Source: a bacterium (GTDB lineage Bacteria; Bacillota; Bacilli; Lactobacillales; Streptococcaceae). Taken from it: DNA of 64,000 bases. A model generated the notes under the pieces. That model searched no databases. It had not been told where the DNA came from and saw nothing but the letters and a program-made list of their open reading frames with translations. Below, one piece after another: positions 1-8,995 of this stretch. The translations under genes and the position numbers were made by a program. The stretch is taken from assembly GCA_905221435.1 (NCBI GenBank), contig CAJNDD010000006.1, forward strand, positions 23,758 through 87,757, given 5' to 3'. Numbering within the stretch: position 1 is the stretch's first letter; the number at the start of each line of letters is the position of its first letter.

Positions 1-63
1 CAGAGTTTTAAGTTTTTTTCTGCCAGTTTAAAGAATAATTTCTTATTCTTCTTTTGAAAATGA

Positions 64-411
64 AATAAAAGGAAGTCCCCTTATCAAATCGGGTTCTTAG
101 AGAAATTTTCCAAGGTGCTAGGTAATGTAGAAACGGATAGGGATGATTTTAGTATTGGCGAACGAAATAGTCTGGAGGATTGTTTTAGTTTGAGTCCAGA
201 TATTAGAAAACAAAGTTTTCTAGCAATACCCATTAAGAAAAGATTTTCAGTAAGGGATTAAGCCCCCCTTTTTGTCGAAGAAGGTTTGAAATATAGAGGG
301 ACAAGACACAAGAACCTTATGACGGTTCTTTCACTGAAAACGATATTTCTTGGACGAAGTGATGTGGATTATTCAACTTGTTCAAGGGGAGGAATTTTGG
401 AAAGTTTTTGA
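64..411 (+). pseudogene. possible decayed coding remnant, unidentified
   Basis: One reading frame is open from 64 to 411 apart from a single TAA at 259-261 and has no good start codon. The conceptual product (with FLEKFSKVLGNVETDRDDF near its start) matches no family I recognise. It could be the tail of a dead gene or a chance open stretch in AT-rich DNA. From 412 to 702, just before cppA, I see no convincing gene: the short open frame there has poor protein character and no ribosome site. Confidence 0.2.
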
Positions 412-702
412 ATACCGTATTTAACCAATTTTTCCTTTGTGATAAGGGGATAAAGAAGCAGGATAATCAAGTTTGCATGTTTCTCCATGTGAGTATTGAT
501 TTTAAAAATATAAGTAAGTTCTTAATAGATTGTATGATATTTTTCTATAGGAATATAATCCATAAGAACTATAGGGGATTTACCTACTACAAATATTATA
601 GAGTCTGTTTGTATCGGAATTTTTTAAAAAGTTCTAGAATTTAAGTGGAATAGCTTGTAAAAAATCCTAAAATCCTTTAAAATAAAAGAGTTGGAGGAAG
701 CT

Positions 703-1428
703 ATGAATGGAAATCAGATGATACAAATTATTCCGACTTTGAAGGTCAATAACCGAAGATTAAATGAAACATTTTACATTAAAACTCTTGGGATTAAGCC
801 CTTGTTAGAAGAATCTGCCTTCCTTTCACTTGGTGACCAATCAGGTGTTGAGAAGTTGATTCTCGAAGAGGCTCCCAGTATGCGAACTCGCAGAGTTGAA
901 GGGCTTAAGAAATTAGCTAGACTCTTGGTCAAAGTAGAAAATCCTTCAGAAATCGAGGCTCTTCTTTCTCGGATGGGGTCCCTTCCTCGCCTGTTTAAGG
1001 GAAAACGTGGGTATGCTTTTGAGATTGTTTCTCCTGAACAGGATGTGATTTTTGTTCATGCGGAAAATGATATAAGAGATTTGGTTCCACTGGAAACTGT
1101 TCCTGAATTTTCTTCAAATAAAAGTATAAAATACTTGAGTCAATTTGAGATTTCTATGGAGTTGCGTTTTCCTGAGGGGACGGAGAGTATACTTGATCCC
1201 GAAGTAGTAGCCAAGACAATTAGCTTTACCAAAGGGGAAGGTCCAGATTTGACTGTTGAAAACAATGTTACCTGGGACTTGTCTATGCTGAAATTTTTAG
1301 TAAAGAATTTTGATTTAACCAGTCTTCGTCATAAATTCGAAAAGACAGGCTATTTTGTTCCCAAGTCTGAAAAATTCTTCCTTGGTAAAGATACCAATAA
1401 TATCGAATTGTGGTTTGAAGAAGCATGA
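703..1428 (+). CDS. cppA: CppA family protein (C3-degrading proteinase homologue)
   Basis: This 241-residue protein resembles streptococcal CppA, described as a complement C3-degrading proteinase. The fold appears to be a tandem glyoxalase/VOC-like domain (IIPTLKVNNRRLNETFYIKTLG at the start is typical of a VOC strand-helix opening), so the proteinase label comes from family literature and not from a visible protease motif. No signal peptide is present, so export is not obvious. The ATG at 703 is chosen over an upstream TTG at 691 because GGAGGA lies 693-698, at good spacing from 703 but after 691. It overlaps the next gene by ATGA, so the two are probably translationally coupled. Confidence 0.8.
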   Translation: MNGNQMIQIIPTLKVNNRRLNETFYIKTLGIKPLLEESAFLSLGDQSGVEKLILEEAPSMRTRRVEGLKKLARLLVKVENPSEIEALLSRMGSLPRLFKGKRGYAFEIVSPEQDVIFVHAENDIRDLVPLETVPEFSSNKSIKYLSQFEISMELRFPEGTESILDPEVVAKTISFTKGEGPDLTVENNVTWDLSMLKFLVKNFDLTSLRHKFEKTGYFVPKSEKFFLGKDTNNIELWFEEA

Positions 1429-2357
1429 AGTGGGAAAAAATTCTAAGAAAAATAGAAGATCAAATTGAGGCAGGGGTCTATCCCGGGGCCTCTTTTGCGT
1501 ATTATAAGGATGGTGAATGGAAAGAGTCTTATCTGGGCTTGAGTGATCCAGAACGGGGCTTGAAAACAGAGGCCGGGCTGGTATATGACCTAGCTAGTGT
1601 GAGTAAGGTCGTGGGAGTGGGGACGGTTCTTACCTTCTTGTGGCAGCAGGGAAAGTTAGATATTGATCGACCGGTGACGGATTTTTTACCTGAGTGTGAT
1701 TATCCTGATATCACTATACGACAACTTCTGACACATGCTACAGACTTAGATCCCTTTATTCCCAATCGGGATCTCTTGACAGCTCCTGAATTAAAAGAAG
1801 CCATGTTTCACCTCAACAGACGAAATCAGTCTGCTTTTCTATACTCGGATGTTCACTTTTTACTCTTAGGCTTTCTTTTGGAAAAAATCTTTGAACAAGA
1901 CTTGGATCAGATTATAGAAGAACAAGTTTTGAACCCATGGGGGATGAAGGAAACGATGTTTGGTCCTGTTGAGCAAGCTGTACCAACAGTGAGGGGAGTA
2001 GAGGCAGGCAATATTCACGATCCAAAAGCTCGTCTTTTGGGAAAACATGCTGGCAGTGCTGGTTTATTTTCAACTGTTAAGGATTTGCAGATCTTTCTGG
2101 AACATTACTTGAAAGATGATTTTGCTGCAGATTTGAGCCGAAATTTTTCACCCTTAGATGATAAGGAGCGTTCCCTAGCCTGGAATCTGGAGGGAGCTTG
2201 GCTCGACCATACGGGCTATACGGGTACCTTCATTATGTGGAATCGAGAGAAACAGGAGGCGGCTATCTTTTTATCCAATCGAACGTATGAGAAGGATGAG
2301 CGTGCCCAGTGGATAGTTGATCGAAATCAAGTGATGGAAATGATTCGTAGGGAATAG
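1425..2357 (+). CDS. serine hydrolase, beta-lactamase/PBP4 family
   Basis: A 310-residue member of the class C beta-lactamase/esterase family (Beta-lactamase, PF00144). The nucleophile motif SxxK is SVSK at about residue 58. The second motif is YSD at about 141, a variant of the usual YxN. An HAG near residue 206 stands in for the KTG/HxG triad. No signal peptide or membrane segment is seen, so a cytoplasmic esterase or peptidase is more likely than a cell-wall DD-peptidase. The start overlaps the cppA stop (ATGA), and the DMT transporter follows after 9 bases, so the three probably form one operon. The substrate is unknown. Confidence 0.75.
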   Translation: MKWEKILRKIEDQIEAGVYPGASFAYYKDGEWKESYLGLSDPERGLKTEAGLVYDLASVSKVVGVGTVLTFLWQQGKLDIDRPVTDFLPECDYPDITIRQLLTHATDLDPFIPNRDLLTAPELKEAMFHLNRRNQSAFLYSDVHFLLLGFLLEKIFEQDLDQIIEEQVLNPWGMKETMFGPVEQAVPTVRGVEAGNIHDPKARLLGKHAGSAGLFSTVKDLQIFLEHYLKDDFAADLSRNFSPLDDKERSLAWNLEGAWLDHTGYTGTFIMWNREKQEAAIFLSNRTYEKDERAQWIVDRNQVMEMIRRE

Positions 2358-2366
2358 GGGAGAAGC

Positions 2367-3278
2367 ATGTCAAAAACCATAAAAGGAACGCTATTCACAG
2401 TAGTTGCAGGGATTGCTTGGGGCTTGTCTGGAACCAGTGGTCAATACCTGATGGCACATGGGATTTCCGCCCTAGTCTTGACCAATCTGCGACTTATCAT
2501 AGCAGGATTGGCACTGGTATTCTTATCCTATGTAACTGCAAGGGATAAACTCCTAGATTTTTTAAAAGACAGAAAAAGCTTACTCTCTCTACTGCTATTT
2601 GCCTTGTTTGGACTTTTCTTAAACCAGTTTGCCTATCTTTCTGCCATTCAGGAAACAAATGCTGGAACGGCGACAGTTCTCCAGTATGTATGTCCCGTTG
2701 GGATCTTGGTTTATACTTGTATCAAGGATAGGGTGGCACCGACTCTGGCTGAGATTCTTTCGATTGTTTTAGCAATCGGAGGAACTTTTCTTATCGCGAC
2801 GCATGGGGAATTTGACCAGTTGTCTGTCACACCTACTGGTCTTTTCTGGGGACTCTTTTCTGCCTTGACCTATGCTCTTTATATCATTCTTCCTATCACT
2901 CTGATTAAGAAATGGGGAAGCATGTTGGTGATTGGTGTGGGCATGGTTATTTCTGGTGTAGGGGCTATTCCCTTCACAGGAGTTTTGCAAGCCAGCATAC
3001 CGACCAGCTTGGATTTTCTCTTTGCATTTGCTGGGATTATCATTATCGGAACTGTCTTCGCCTACACCGCTTTTCTAAAAGGAGCTAGTCTGATAGGACC
3101 AGTTAAGTCTAGTTTATTGGCTTCCATAGAGCCAATTTCAGCCGTTTTCTTTGCCTTTCTGATTATGAAGGAACAATTCTACGCGATTGACTTTGTTGGT
3201 ATGGCCATGATTTTACTTGCAGTAACCATTATTTCTTTGAAAGATTTACTGTTAGAGAAGAAACGGGAGATTGAATGA
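2367..3278 (+). CDS. EamA/DMT superfamily transporter
   Basis: A 303-residue integral membrane protein with about ten hydrophobic helices arranged as two EamA repeats. Family features include the N-terminal GIAWGLSGTSGQY stretch, a TNAGTATVLQY segment in the first repeat and a GPVKSSLLASIEPISAVF stretch at the end of the second repeat. Members are drug/metabolite exporters or permeases for amino acids, sugars or nucleosides; the substrate here cannot be read from sequence. GGGGAGAAGC precedes the ATG, and the gene follows the serine hydrolase by 9 bases in the same operon. The 144 bases after it hold no clear terminator. Confidence 0.8.
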   Translation: MSKTIKGTLFTVVAGIAWGLSGTSGQYLMAHGISALVLTNLRLIIAGLALVFLSYVTARDKLLDFLKDRKSLLSLLLFALFGLFLNQFAYLSAIQETNAGTATVLQYVCPVGILVYTCIKDRVAPTLAEILSIVLAIGGTFLIATHGEFDQLSVTPTGLFWGLFSALTYALYIILPITLIKKWGSMLVIGVGMVISGVGAIPFTGVLQASIPTSLDFLFAFAGIIIIGTVFAYTAFLKGASLIGPVKSSLLASIEPISAVFFAFLIMKEQFYAIDFVGMAMILLAVTIISLKDLLLEKKREIE

Positions 3279-3422
3279 GAAACTAGTTACTCGTAAAAAG
3301 TGGTTGATTTGAATATCCTATCGAAATATTGATTACGGCTAAGGAATGGGAGTGGAATTTTATAAAATTTTAAGTCTCTTTTCTTACAATAAACCAATCT
3401 TTAACTGCTAGAAGGAGGAGAT

Positions 3423-4181
3423 ATGAAAATTTTACAAAGTATTCACCCAACTAAGCCACTGCGCTACTTGAGATGGTTTGACATTCTGATTATTACAGTT
3501 CTGATGTTTGGGCAGTTTATCATTCGGTCAACGGAGTTCTTTTTAGCAAGTATGTTTCCGACAGGCCTGTCAACTACAATGGATACGGCAAGTAATACTG
3601 TCGGTGAGGGAGCAGCCTATTCGAGTAACTTCACCTTGCAAGTGATACTTCTGACCTTGGCCTTGCTTTACCTTTTGGTTCGGAATTATGATTTCAAACA
3701 GCTTCCCATTCGTTGGACCTGGTCCCTTCTCTTTTGGGTTCCTTTTATATTTGCCATTGTGGGATTGTTTGGAGACTTGGTGACGACACTAACTGGTGAA
3801 TACAATTACTTGAATCCAGCACTTTTTTCCCACATAGATCCCATGGAAGTTATACGGAAATTCCTAGCGCTTAGTCCGATGGCAATTGCCTATGCCTTGC
3901 TGAATGGCTTCTATGAAGAGTTTTTCTTTCTAGGGTTGTTGACCTCAGTGAAAGAAAAGCACAAGTGGTGGGTCTTGTTTTATTCTATCCTCATTCGGAT
4001 TTCTTTTCACACCTATCAAGGCTTAGTATGGGCGCTGGTTATTGGTGTAGTTTATGGTTTATTTTATTATTTCTTGTACAAGTATGTAATCAAGAATCTG
4101 CTCCCATTCTTCCTCATGCATGCTCTGGCAGACATGTTTGGTTCTAGCCTCATGTATCTCTTGATTGCGTGGGGAAGGTAA
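3423..4181 (+). CDS. CPBP family intramembrane protein (Abi-like), altered motif 1
   Basis: A 252-residue polytopic membrane protein of the CPBP/Rce1-like family. Hydrophobic segments lie near residues 18-45, 65-85, 98-120, 140-165, 185-215 and 225-248. Motif 1, normally EExxxR, reads EEFFFL at about residue 165, so the Arg is missing. The His-containing motif 2 is represented by SFHTYQG and the late HxxxD motif by HALAD. The paired Glu and the His residues remain, so activity is possible but not assured. AGAAGGAGGAGAT precedes the ATG. Family members include bacteriocin-immunity and protein-processing proteins, but no peptide gene is adjacent. Confidence 0.7.
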   Translation: MKILQSIHPTKPLRYLRWFDILIITVLMFGQFIIRSTEFFLASMFPTGLSTTMDTASNTVGEGAAYSSNFTLQVILLTLALLYLLVRNYDFKQLPIRWTWSLLFWVPFIFAIVGLFGDLVTTLTGEYNYLNPALFSHIDPMEVIRKFLALSPMAIAYALLNGFYEEFFFLGLLTSVKEKHKWWVLFYSILIRISFHTYQGLVWALVIGVVYGLFYYFLYKYVIKNLLPFFLMHALADMFGSSLMYLLIAWGR

Positions 4182-4189
4182 GAATCAGA

Positions 4190-4216
4190 AAAATCCACTC
4201 AGTTGAGTGGATTTTG
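4190..4216. terminator. bidirectional intrinsic terminator
   Basis: AAAATCCACTC and GAGTGGATTTT form an 11-bp perfect stem with an AGTT loop. The stem ends in A and T tracts, so it can end transcription both from the CPBP gene and from the convergent uracil permease gene. Confidence 0.8.
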
Positions 4217-4229
4217 TGTGTATAGATGA

Positions 4230-5513
4230 CTAGTCTTTATTTTCGTGTGGTAAGATCAAGTTTAAGATGATACCTGTCATGGCTGATAGAGCAGTACCTG
4301 AAAGCGTAACTGGTCCTACTTTGAGGATTGCACCACCAAGTCCGAGTACCAACATAGCACTAGCAATGATGAGGTTACGCATTTGACTGAAGTCAACGCG
4401 TTCCTTAATCAAGACTTTCAAACCGTTGCTGGCGATAACTCCGTAGAGAAGGATGGACATCCCACCAAGCACAGCATTTGGAATAGTTGAAATCAAGGCA
4501 GTAAATTTACCTAGGAAGCTAAGCGCGATTGCGATAAAGGCTGCGTTACGGATAACTGAGACAGAAGCGATACGGGTCATCCCGATAACCCCTGTATTTT
4601 CACCGTAAGTCGTATTGGCTGGTCCACCGAGAAAAGCAGATACAGATGTCGCGATACCGTCACCGAGAAGCGTACGGTGAAGTCCTGGTTCTTTCAGGAA
4701 TTGACGGCCACAGATTTGGCTCAAAACTGTGTGGTCTCCGATGTGTTCTGAAATTGTTACAATAGCGATTGGCAAGATAGCAATGGTTTCAGGACCGAAG
4801 TATAAGTTGTACTCTTTAAAGGCACCACCCGTGTTAAATGGCAAGTAGAAGCCAGGAATTTCAAACCAGTTGGCTTCTAAGACTGGAGTAAAGTCAACCA
4901 AACCAAGCATCATAGCAAAGATATAACCACCGATGATGGCAAAGAGGAAAGGAATAATGCGAAGGAAGCCTTTTCCTTTTGTATTGATAAAGGCAGCAAT
5001 TAAGAACGTAACAACTGCTACAAGGGCGTTCTTCCAGTTTCCGTCTGCTACAAGTCCAGCATTCGTTACAGCAGAACTAGCAAGACCAAGACCGATAACG
5101 ATAATCATAGGTCCGATAATGATTGGTGGCAAGAGTTTATCAATCCATTTCGTACCTGCAAAACGAACACTTACTGCTACAAGGACATAGACCAAACCAG
5201 TCAAGATAACCCCAGTTTGAGCAGCAGATACATCGCCTCCCATTTCTTTCATGGCTAAAGACATAGCCGTGATAAAGGCGAATGAAGAACCTAGATAAAC
5301 TGGAACCTTAAAGCCAGTAGAAATCATGTAGATAAGTGTCCCAACACCTGATGCAAAAAGAGCAACAGATACGGGCATTCCCAAAATTAAGGGAACGAGA
5401 ATGGTTGCACCAAACATGGCAAATACGTGCTGGAAGCTGAGAAGTATACCTTTACCAGCAGAAGGACGTTGATCAACGTCTAGTAACAAGTCAACAGTTG
5501 ATTCCTGTTTCAT
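4230..5513 (-). CDS. uraA: uracil permease (NCS2 family)
   Basis: A 427-residue NCS2 nucleobase transporter with about 12-14 membrane segments. Characteristic stretches are LSFQHVFAMFGATILVP near the N terminus, FITAMSLAMKEMGG, ISEHIGDHTVLSQICGR with the conserved substrate-region Glu, and GPANTTYGENTGVIGMT. It should import uracil for pyrimidine salvage by proton symport. A 12-codon upstream extension of the frame is rejected because GTGAGG sits just before the ATG at 5513, and the extension runs back through the attenuator terminator. The mRNA leader carries a PyrR-type attenuator (see below), which strongly supports uracil as substrate. pyrP is an alternative name. Confidence 0.9.
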   Translation of the reverse strand: MKQESTVDLLLDVDQRPSAGKGILLSFQHVFAMFGATILVPLILGMPVSVALFASGVGTLIYMISTGFKVPVYLGSSFAFITAMSLAMKEMGGDVSAAQTGVILTGLVYVLVAVSVRFAGTKWIDKLLPPIIIGPMIIVIGLGLASSAVTNAGLVADGNWKNALVAVVTFLIAAFINTKGKGFLRIIPFLFAIIGGYIFAMMLGLVDFTPVLEANWFEIPGFYLPFNTGGAFKEYNLYFGPETIAILPIAIVTISEHIGDHTVLSQICGRQFLKEPGLHRTLLGDGIATSVSAFLGGPANTTYGENTGVIGMTRIASVSVIRNAAFIAIALSFLGKFTALISTIPNAVLGGMSILLYGVIASNGLKVLIKERVDFSQMRNLIIASAMLVLGLGGAILKVGPVTLSGTALSAMTGIILNLILPHENKD

Positions 5514-5534
5514 AAAAACCTCACTTTTGGGCAC

Positions 5535-5670
5535 CAAAAAAGAGCCCATTATTTTACAGCAATAGGCCCTCAGAGTAAGACTTTTTAAAAAATAGCTATC
5601 TTTTAAAAATTTATATAAATCTGCGCCTTCGTCACCTCACAGGATGACATTAAAAACCTTTGCTTGTGAT
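5535..5670 (-). promoter_or_regulatory. PyrR-type transcription attenuator in uraA leader
   Basis: On the minus strand the leader contains ATCCTGTGAGGTGA (complement of 5635-5648). This fits the PyrR anti-antiterminator consensus, a UCC-N-GNGAGG core. It is followed by a GC-rich hairpin at 5541-5572 (GAGGGCCTATT pairing with AATGGGCTC) and a T-run at 5535-5541, the intrinsic terminator. The expected logic is that UMP-bound PyrR holds the anti-antiterminator so the terminator forms and uraA is off. The pairing partners of the antiterminator were inferred, not folded computationally. Confidence 0.8.
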
Positions 5671-5699
5671 AGTATAGCAGAAAAAAATGATTTTGTAAA
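5671..5699 (-). promoter_or_regulatory. uraA promoter
   Basis: Minus-strand -35 TTTACA (5694-5699), 17-bp spacer and -10 TATACT (5671-5676) with an extended TGC in front. The -35 lies inside a terminator-like hairpin and inside the first unit of the tandem repeat. Confidence 0.7.
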
Positions 5700-5708
5700 T
5701 CATTTTTT
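5682..5708. terminator. AT-rich perfect hairpin, probable rsmG terminator
   Basis: AAAAAATGATTT (5682-5693) and AAATCATTTTTT (5697-5708) are perfect 12-bp inverted repeats around a TGT loop. On the minus strand the stem ends in a T-run, placing an intrinsic terminator for rsmG directly over the uraA -35 box. The stem is AT-rich, so termination may be partial. Confidence 0.55.
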
Positions 5709-5810
5709 CCCGAGCCTAGAAATCCAAGAGCGAGGTTAATTTTGTAAACGAATTTTTCCCAATCCTAGAAATAAGAAAGCGAGGAATAATTTTGTAAATC
5801 ATTTTTATTC
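5691..5810. repeat. tandem 49-50 bp imperfect repeat, 2.4 copies
   Basis: Units begin with TTTTGTAAA at 5691, 5740 and 5790 (periods 49 and 50). The first two share the order TTTTGTAAA, then ATTTTTCCC, then CCTAGAAAT, then AGCGAGG; the third copy stops after about 20 bases. It fills the gap between the rsmG stop and the uraA promoter. It does not resemble the BOX or RUP elements I know from pneumococcus. Confidence 0.75.
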
Positions 5811-5841
5811 AACTTTTAATAAGGGCGCGCTATTTATAGGA

Positions 5842-6555
5842 TTAAAGCGGGCGTTTGTTAGGCATGCCAGCCTTTCTTGGATACTTGTTAGGTGTTTCCT
5901 TTTTCTTTTCGACCACAGTGATGTAGCGCGGATCTCCATTTGGTAGGGCATAGCTGAGGTTGTCCTCTACCTTACTAAAGAGGAGGTTAAGGGCATTCTT
6001 AGCTTCTAGCAATTCCTCAGGAGCATTGCTAGCTTTGAGTGCCAATAGTTTGCCACCAACTTTAAGGTAAGGAATTGTCAATTCAGACAAGACCTGCATA
6101 CGGGCAACCGCACGAGCTGTTACAAAATCATATTGAGCACGGAAGTTTTTGTCTTGGGCAAAGTCTTCTGCACGCCCATGGTAGAAATGAACTCCATCCA
6201 AATCCAGATCCTGAGCCAAAAGCTGAAGGAAGTTGATGCGCTTATTTAGCGAATCAATGATGGTCACATCTAACTGAGGATAGAGAATTTTCATGGGCAG
6301 ACTGGGAAATCCTGCCCCCGCTCCGATATCAAGAAGTTTGATATCTTCATTGGGAATCAAATCCTGCAAGATAGGCGCAATCGAATCGTAAAAGTGTTTG
6401 AGATAAACTTCTTCCTTTTCTGTAATGGCTGTTAAGTTAATCTTTTCATTCCACTCGACCAAGAGTTCAAAATACCGTTTAAATTGCTCTTTTTGCTGGT
6501 CAGAAAGTGGAAGATTTTGCTCAGCTAGCAAGCTGTAAAATGTTTCTGGTTTCAT
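5842..6555 (-). CDS. rsmG: 16S rRNA (guanine-527-N7)-methyltransferase RsmG
   Basis: A 237-residue SAM-dependent methyltransferase (GidB family) that makes m7G527 in 16S rRNA; loss of this modification gives low-level streptomycin resistance in other bacteria. Visible landmarks are the N-terminal helix with [12 protein letters not shown], the SAM-binding motif [30 protein letters not shown], and [12 protein letters not shown]. The lysine/arginine-rich tail after residue 210 is normal for streptococcal members. The start is preceded by AAGGAAATTACT. It is transcribed toward uraA and probably ends at the hairpin at 5682-5708. No operon partner is adjacent on its strand upstream. Confidence 0.92.
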   Translation of the reverse strand: MKPETFYSLLAEQNLPLSDQQKEQFKRYFELLVEWNEKINLTAITEKEEVYLKHFYDSIAPILQDLIPNEDIKLLDIGAGAGFPSLPMKILYPQLDVTIIDSLNKRINFLQLLAQDLDLDGVHFYHGRAEDFAQDKNFRAQYDFVTARAVARMQVLSELTIPYLKVGGKLLALKASNAPEELLEAKNALNLLFSKVEDNLSYALPNGDPRYITVVEKKKETPNKYPRKAGMPNKRPL

Positions 6556-6649
6556 AGTAATTTCCTTCTTTAGTCTAATCTTATTTTACCACAAATAATA
6601 GAAAATTTGATATACTAGTACTAATCTAAAAGTAGAAAGGAATAAGATT

Positions 6650-7210
6650 ATGACATGGATTATTCTTGGAGTTTTGGCTCTGATTGTTATTTTTGTGATT
6701 GTTAGCTATAACGGTCTGGTTAAAAATCGTATGCAAACCAAGGAGGCTTGGAGCCAGATTGATGTTCAGTTGAAGCGTCGAAATGATCTTTTGCCAAACT
6801 TGATTGAAACAGTCAAAGGATATGCGAAGTATGAAGGTTCTACCTTGGAAAAGGTGACTCAACTTCGTAATCAAGTAGCAGCAGCAGCTTCTCCTGCAGA
6901 GGCTATGAAGGCCAGTGATGCTCTTACTCGTCAAGTCTCAGGTATTTTTGCAGTTGCTGAAAATTATCCTGACTTGAAAGCTAGTACTAACTTTATCAAG
7001 TTGCAAGAGGAGTTGACCAATACAGAAAATAAAATTTCTTACTCACGCCAACTCTACAATAGTGTTGTTAGCAACTATAATCTCAAGCTGCAAACCTTCC
7101 CAAGTAATATCATTGCAGGACTATTTGGTTTTAAAGCAGCAGACTTCCTTCAAACCCCTGAAGAAGAAAAACAAGTCCCTAAAGTTGATTTTAGCGGTTT
7201 AGGTGACTAA
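6650..7210 (+). CDS. lemA: LemA family protein
   Basis: A 186-residue LemA family protein with one N-terminal membrane helix (about residues 2-21, [18 protein letters not shown]) and a long helical-bundle domain containing [24 protein letters not shown], the family hallmark. The C terminus points to the cytoplasm or outside depending on topology, which is not settled here. AAAGGAA precedes the ATG, and TATACT with a possible -35 lies about 40 bp upstream. The gene ends one base before the htpX start, and the lemA-htpX pair is conserved in streptococci. The molecular role of LemA is not established. Confidence 0.88.
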   Translation: MTWIILGVLALIVIFVIVSYNGLVKNRMQTKEAWSQIDVQLKRRNDLLPNLIETVKGYAKYEGSTLEKVTQLRNQVAAAASPAEAMKASDALTRQVSGIFAVAENYPDLKASTNFIKLQEELTNTENKISYSRQLYNSVVSNYNLKLQTFPSNIIAGLFGFKAADFLQTPEEEKQVPKVDFSGLGD

Positions 7211-7211
7211 G

Positions 7212-8111
7212 ATGCTGTTTGATCAAATTGCAAGCAATAAGCGAAGAACCTGGATTTTGTTGCTGGTTTTCTTCCTACTCTTGGCCTTGGTTGGTTATGC
7301 TGTTGGCTATCTCTTTATGCGTTCAGGTCTTGGCGGCATGATTATAGCCTTGATCATAGGCCTTATCTATGCTCTGACCATGATCTTTCAATCAACAGAG
7401 ATTGTCATGTCTATGAATGGGGCGCGTGAGATTGATGAGCAAACGGCACCAGATCTCTACCATGTTGTGGAAGATATGGCCATGGTGGCTCAGATTCCCA
7501 TGCCACGTGTTTTCATCATTGAGGATTCATCTTTAAATGCCTTTGCAACAGGTTCCAACCCGCAGAATGCGGCAGTTGCAGCCACTTCGGGTCTTTTAGC
7601 TATCATGAATCGTGAGGAGCTAGAAGCTGTTATGGGCCATGAAGTCAGTCATATCCGGAACTACGATATCCGCATTTCGACCATTGCTGTTGCCCTTGCC
7701 AGTGCCATTACACTGCTATCTAGTATGGCAGGACGGATGATGTGGTGGGGTGGTGCAGGTCGCAGACGAAGTGATGATGATCGTGATGGAAATGGTTTGG
7801 AGATTATCATGCTTGTTGTCTCGCTCTTAGCCATTGTTCTAGCACCTCTCGCAGCAACTTTGGTGCAATTAGCCATTTCCCGTCAGAGGGAATTTCTGGC
7901 GGATGCATCCAGTGTGGAGCTGACTCGCAATCCTCAAGGGATGATCAATGCCTTGCGTAAGTTGGAGAATAGCGAGCCAATGCATCACCATGTTGACGAT
8001 GCCAGCAGCGCTCTTTATATCAATGATCCTAAGAAAGGTGGGGGACTTCAAAAACTCTTTTATACCCACCCACCTATCTCAGAACGAATCGAATGCTTGA
8101 AACACATGTAA
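7212..8111 (+). CDS. htpX: HtpX family membrane zinc metalloprotease
   Basis: A 299-residue M48B protease for membrane-protein quality control. Two N-terminal helices (about 13-55) are followed by the zinc-binding HEVSH motif at about residue 141, two further helices (about 155-172 and 193-225), and the third-ligand region [14 protein letters not shown] (Glu in EFLADA). The ATG at 7212 is preferred to the upstream in-frame GTG at 7203 because AGGTGA sits just upstream at usable spacing and homologues begin [11 protein letters not shown]. It lies next to lemA in one operon. The stop is followed by an IS remnant, which may have displaced the native terminator. Confidence 0.92.
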   Translation: MLFDQIASNKRRTWILLLVFFLLLALVGYAVGYLFMRSGLGGMIIALIIGLIYALTMIFQSTEIVMSMNGAREIDEQTAPDLYHVVEDMAMVAQIPMPRVFIIEDSSLNAFATGSNPQNAAVAATSGLLAIMNREELEAVMGHEVSHIRNYDIRISTIAVALASAITLLSSMAGRMMWWGGAGRRRSDDDRDGNGLEIIMLVVSLLAIVLAPLAATLVQLAISRQREFLADASSVELTRNPQGMINALRKLENSEPMHHHVDDASSALYINDPKKGGGLQKLFYTHPPISERIECLKHM

Positions 8112-8133
8112 AAAAATCCAGAGGAAATAATAT

Positions 8134-8914
8134 ACTCTCCTTATAGCGGACAGTGAAAAAATAAAAATTCACTGGAAACTATAGGGAGAGTTTTCATATG
8201 TCAAAAAGAAGTCCGAAATCAGTGGAAGAAAAGTTAGAAGTTGTTTATCTTTCTCTTGAACAAAGAAAATCAATAGCTACTTTAACAAAAGCGTTTGGAG
8301 TGAATGACTCCACCATCAGATATATTGGATTCGTAAGTATCAAAAGGATGGTGTAGAAAGCCCCAAGGAAAGTTAGAGTTTGAAGAAATATAGTTCAGAG
8401 TCAAAGGAAAAGGCTGTAACAGATTATCTTACAGTACAGTTTAGGATGTAAGGCTTATTTGAGCGCTATCAAGGATTTTTATGATGGTTCTGTGATTAAC
8501 TATCATATCAGTAAACATAACGATACTCCCATAGTCATGGAAAACTTAAGAAGGATATGGAGATTAATCCAGGGGAGGCCCCGCTGATTCCTAGTGATCG
8601 TGGTGAACAGTATATCTCACGAGAATACCACATGGTCACTATTCAATATCAGATGATACGCTCTATGTATAAGAGTTAGTAAATGTATTGATAATGCGCC
8701 GATTGAGAGCTTCTTTGGACGCTTTAAAACGGAGTGTTACGATTTGAAGAAGTACAAGACTTTTGAGGAACATGTTACTGATAGTGATGATTATATCTAC
8801 TTTTATAATAATGAACGTTTTTAAGAGCGCAATAACAACCTTGTCCCTCTTGAAATGAGGAACAAGGTCGTTGCTTAATCTTTTATTATTTCATTGTCCA
8901 CTTGACAGGGAGTA
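8134..8914 (+). mobile_element. degenerate IS3-family (IS150-like) insertion sequence
   Basis: The left end (8134-8168) and right end (8881-8914, reverse complement) are imperfect inverted repeats. Both open with TACTC and share GGACA-TGAA-AATAAAA with single differences. Between them lie the remnants of an orfA/orfB transposase. The element is about 0.78 kb against about 1.3-1.4 kb for an intact IS3-family element, so a large internal part of orfB is lost. No clear target duplication remains. Confidence 0.8.
8198..8878 (+). pseudogene. IS3-family transposase, orfA and orfB remnants
   Basis: OrfA starts at ATG 8198 (MSKRSPKSVEEKLEVV) with the helix-turn-helix stretch TLTKAFGVNDSTI. An AT duplication near 8318 then shifts the frame; restoring it gives YWIRKYQKDGVESPKES before a stop. 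After a deletion, OrfB pieces appear: LGCKAYLSAIKDFYDGSVINY, then in another frame a DRGEQYISREYH segment (an altered SDRGSQY motif), then IDNAPIESFFGRFKTE with the last catalytic Glu of the DDE triad. An in-frame TAA breaks NNERF from ERNNNLVPLEMRNKVVA. Several frameshifts, one nonsense codon and an internal deletion mean it cannot make a transposase. Confidence 0.85.
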
Positions 8915-8995
8915 GTTTAATCTAGAATAGTGTCATTTTTTTATCTTATGGTAATATTTAAATAGTGTGTGAGTTTCATATTTTTCATAGATACG

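Noticed and set aside
378-644. 88-residue open frame before cppA
   Set aside because: No ribosome site, low-complexity composition with many F, Y, K and I, and no homology I recognise. It is probably chance in AT-rich DNA.
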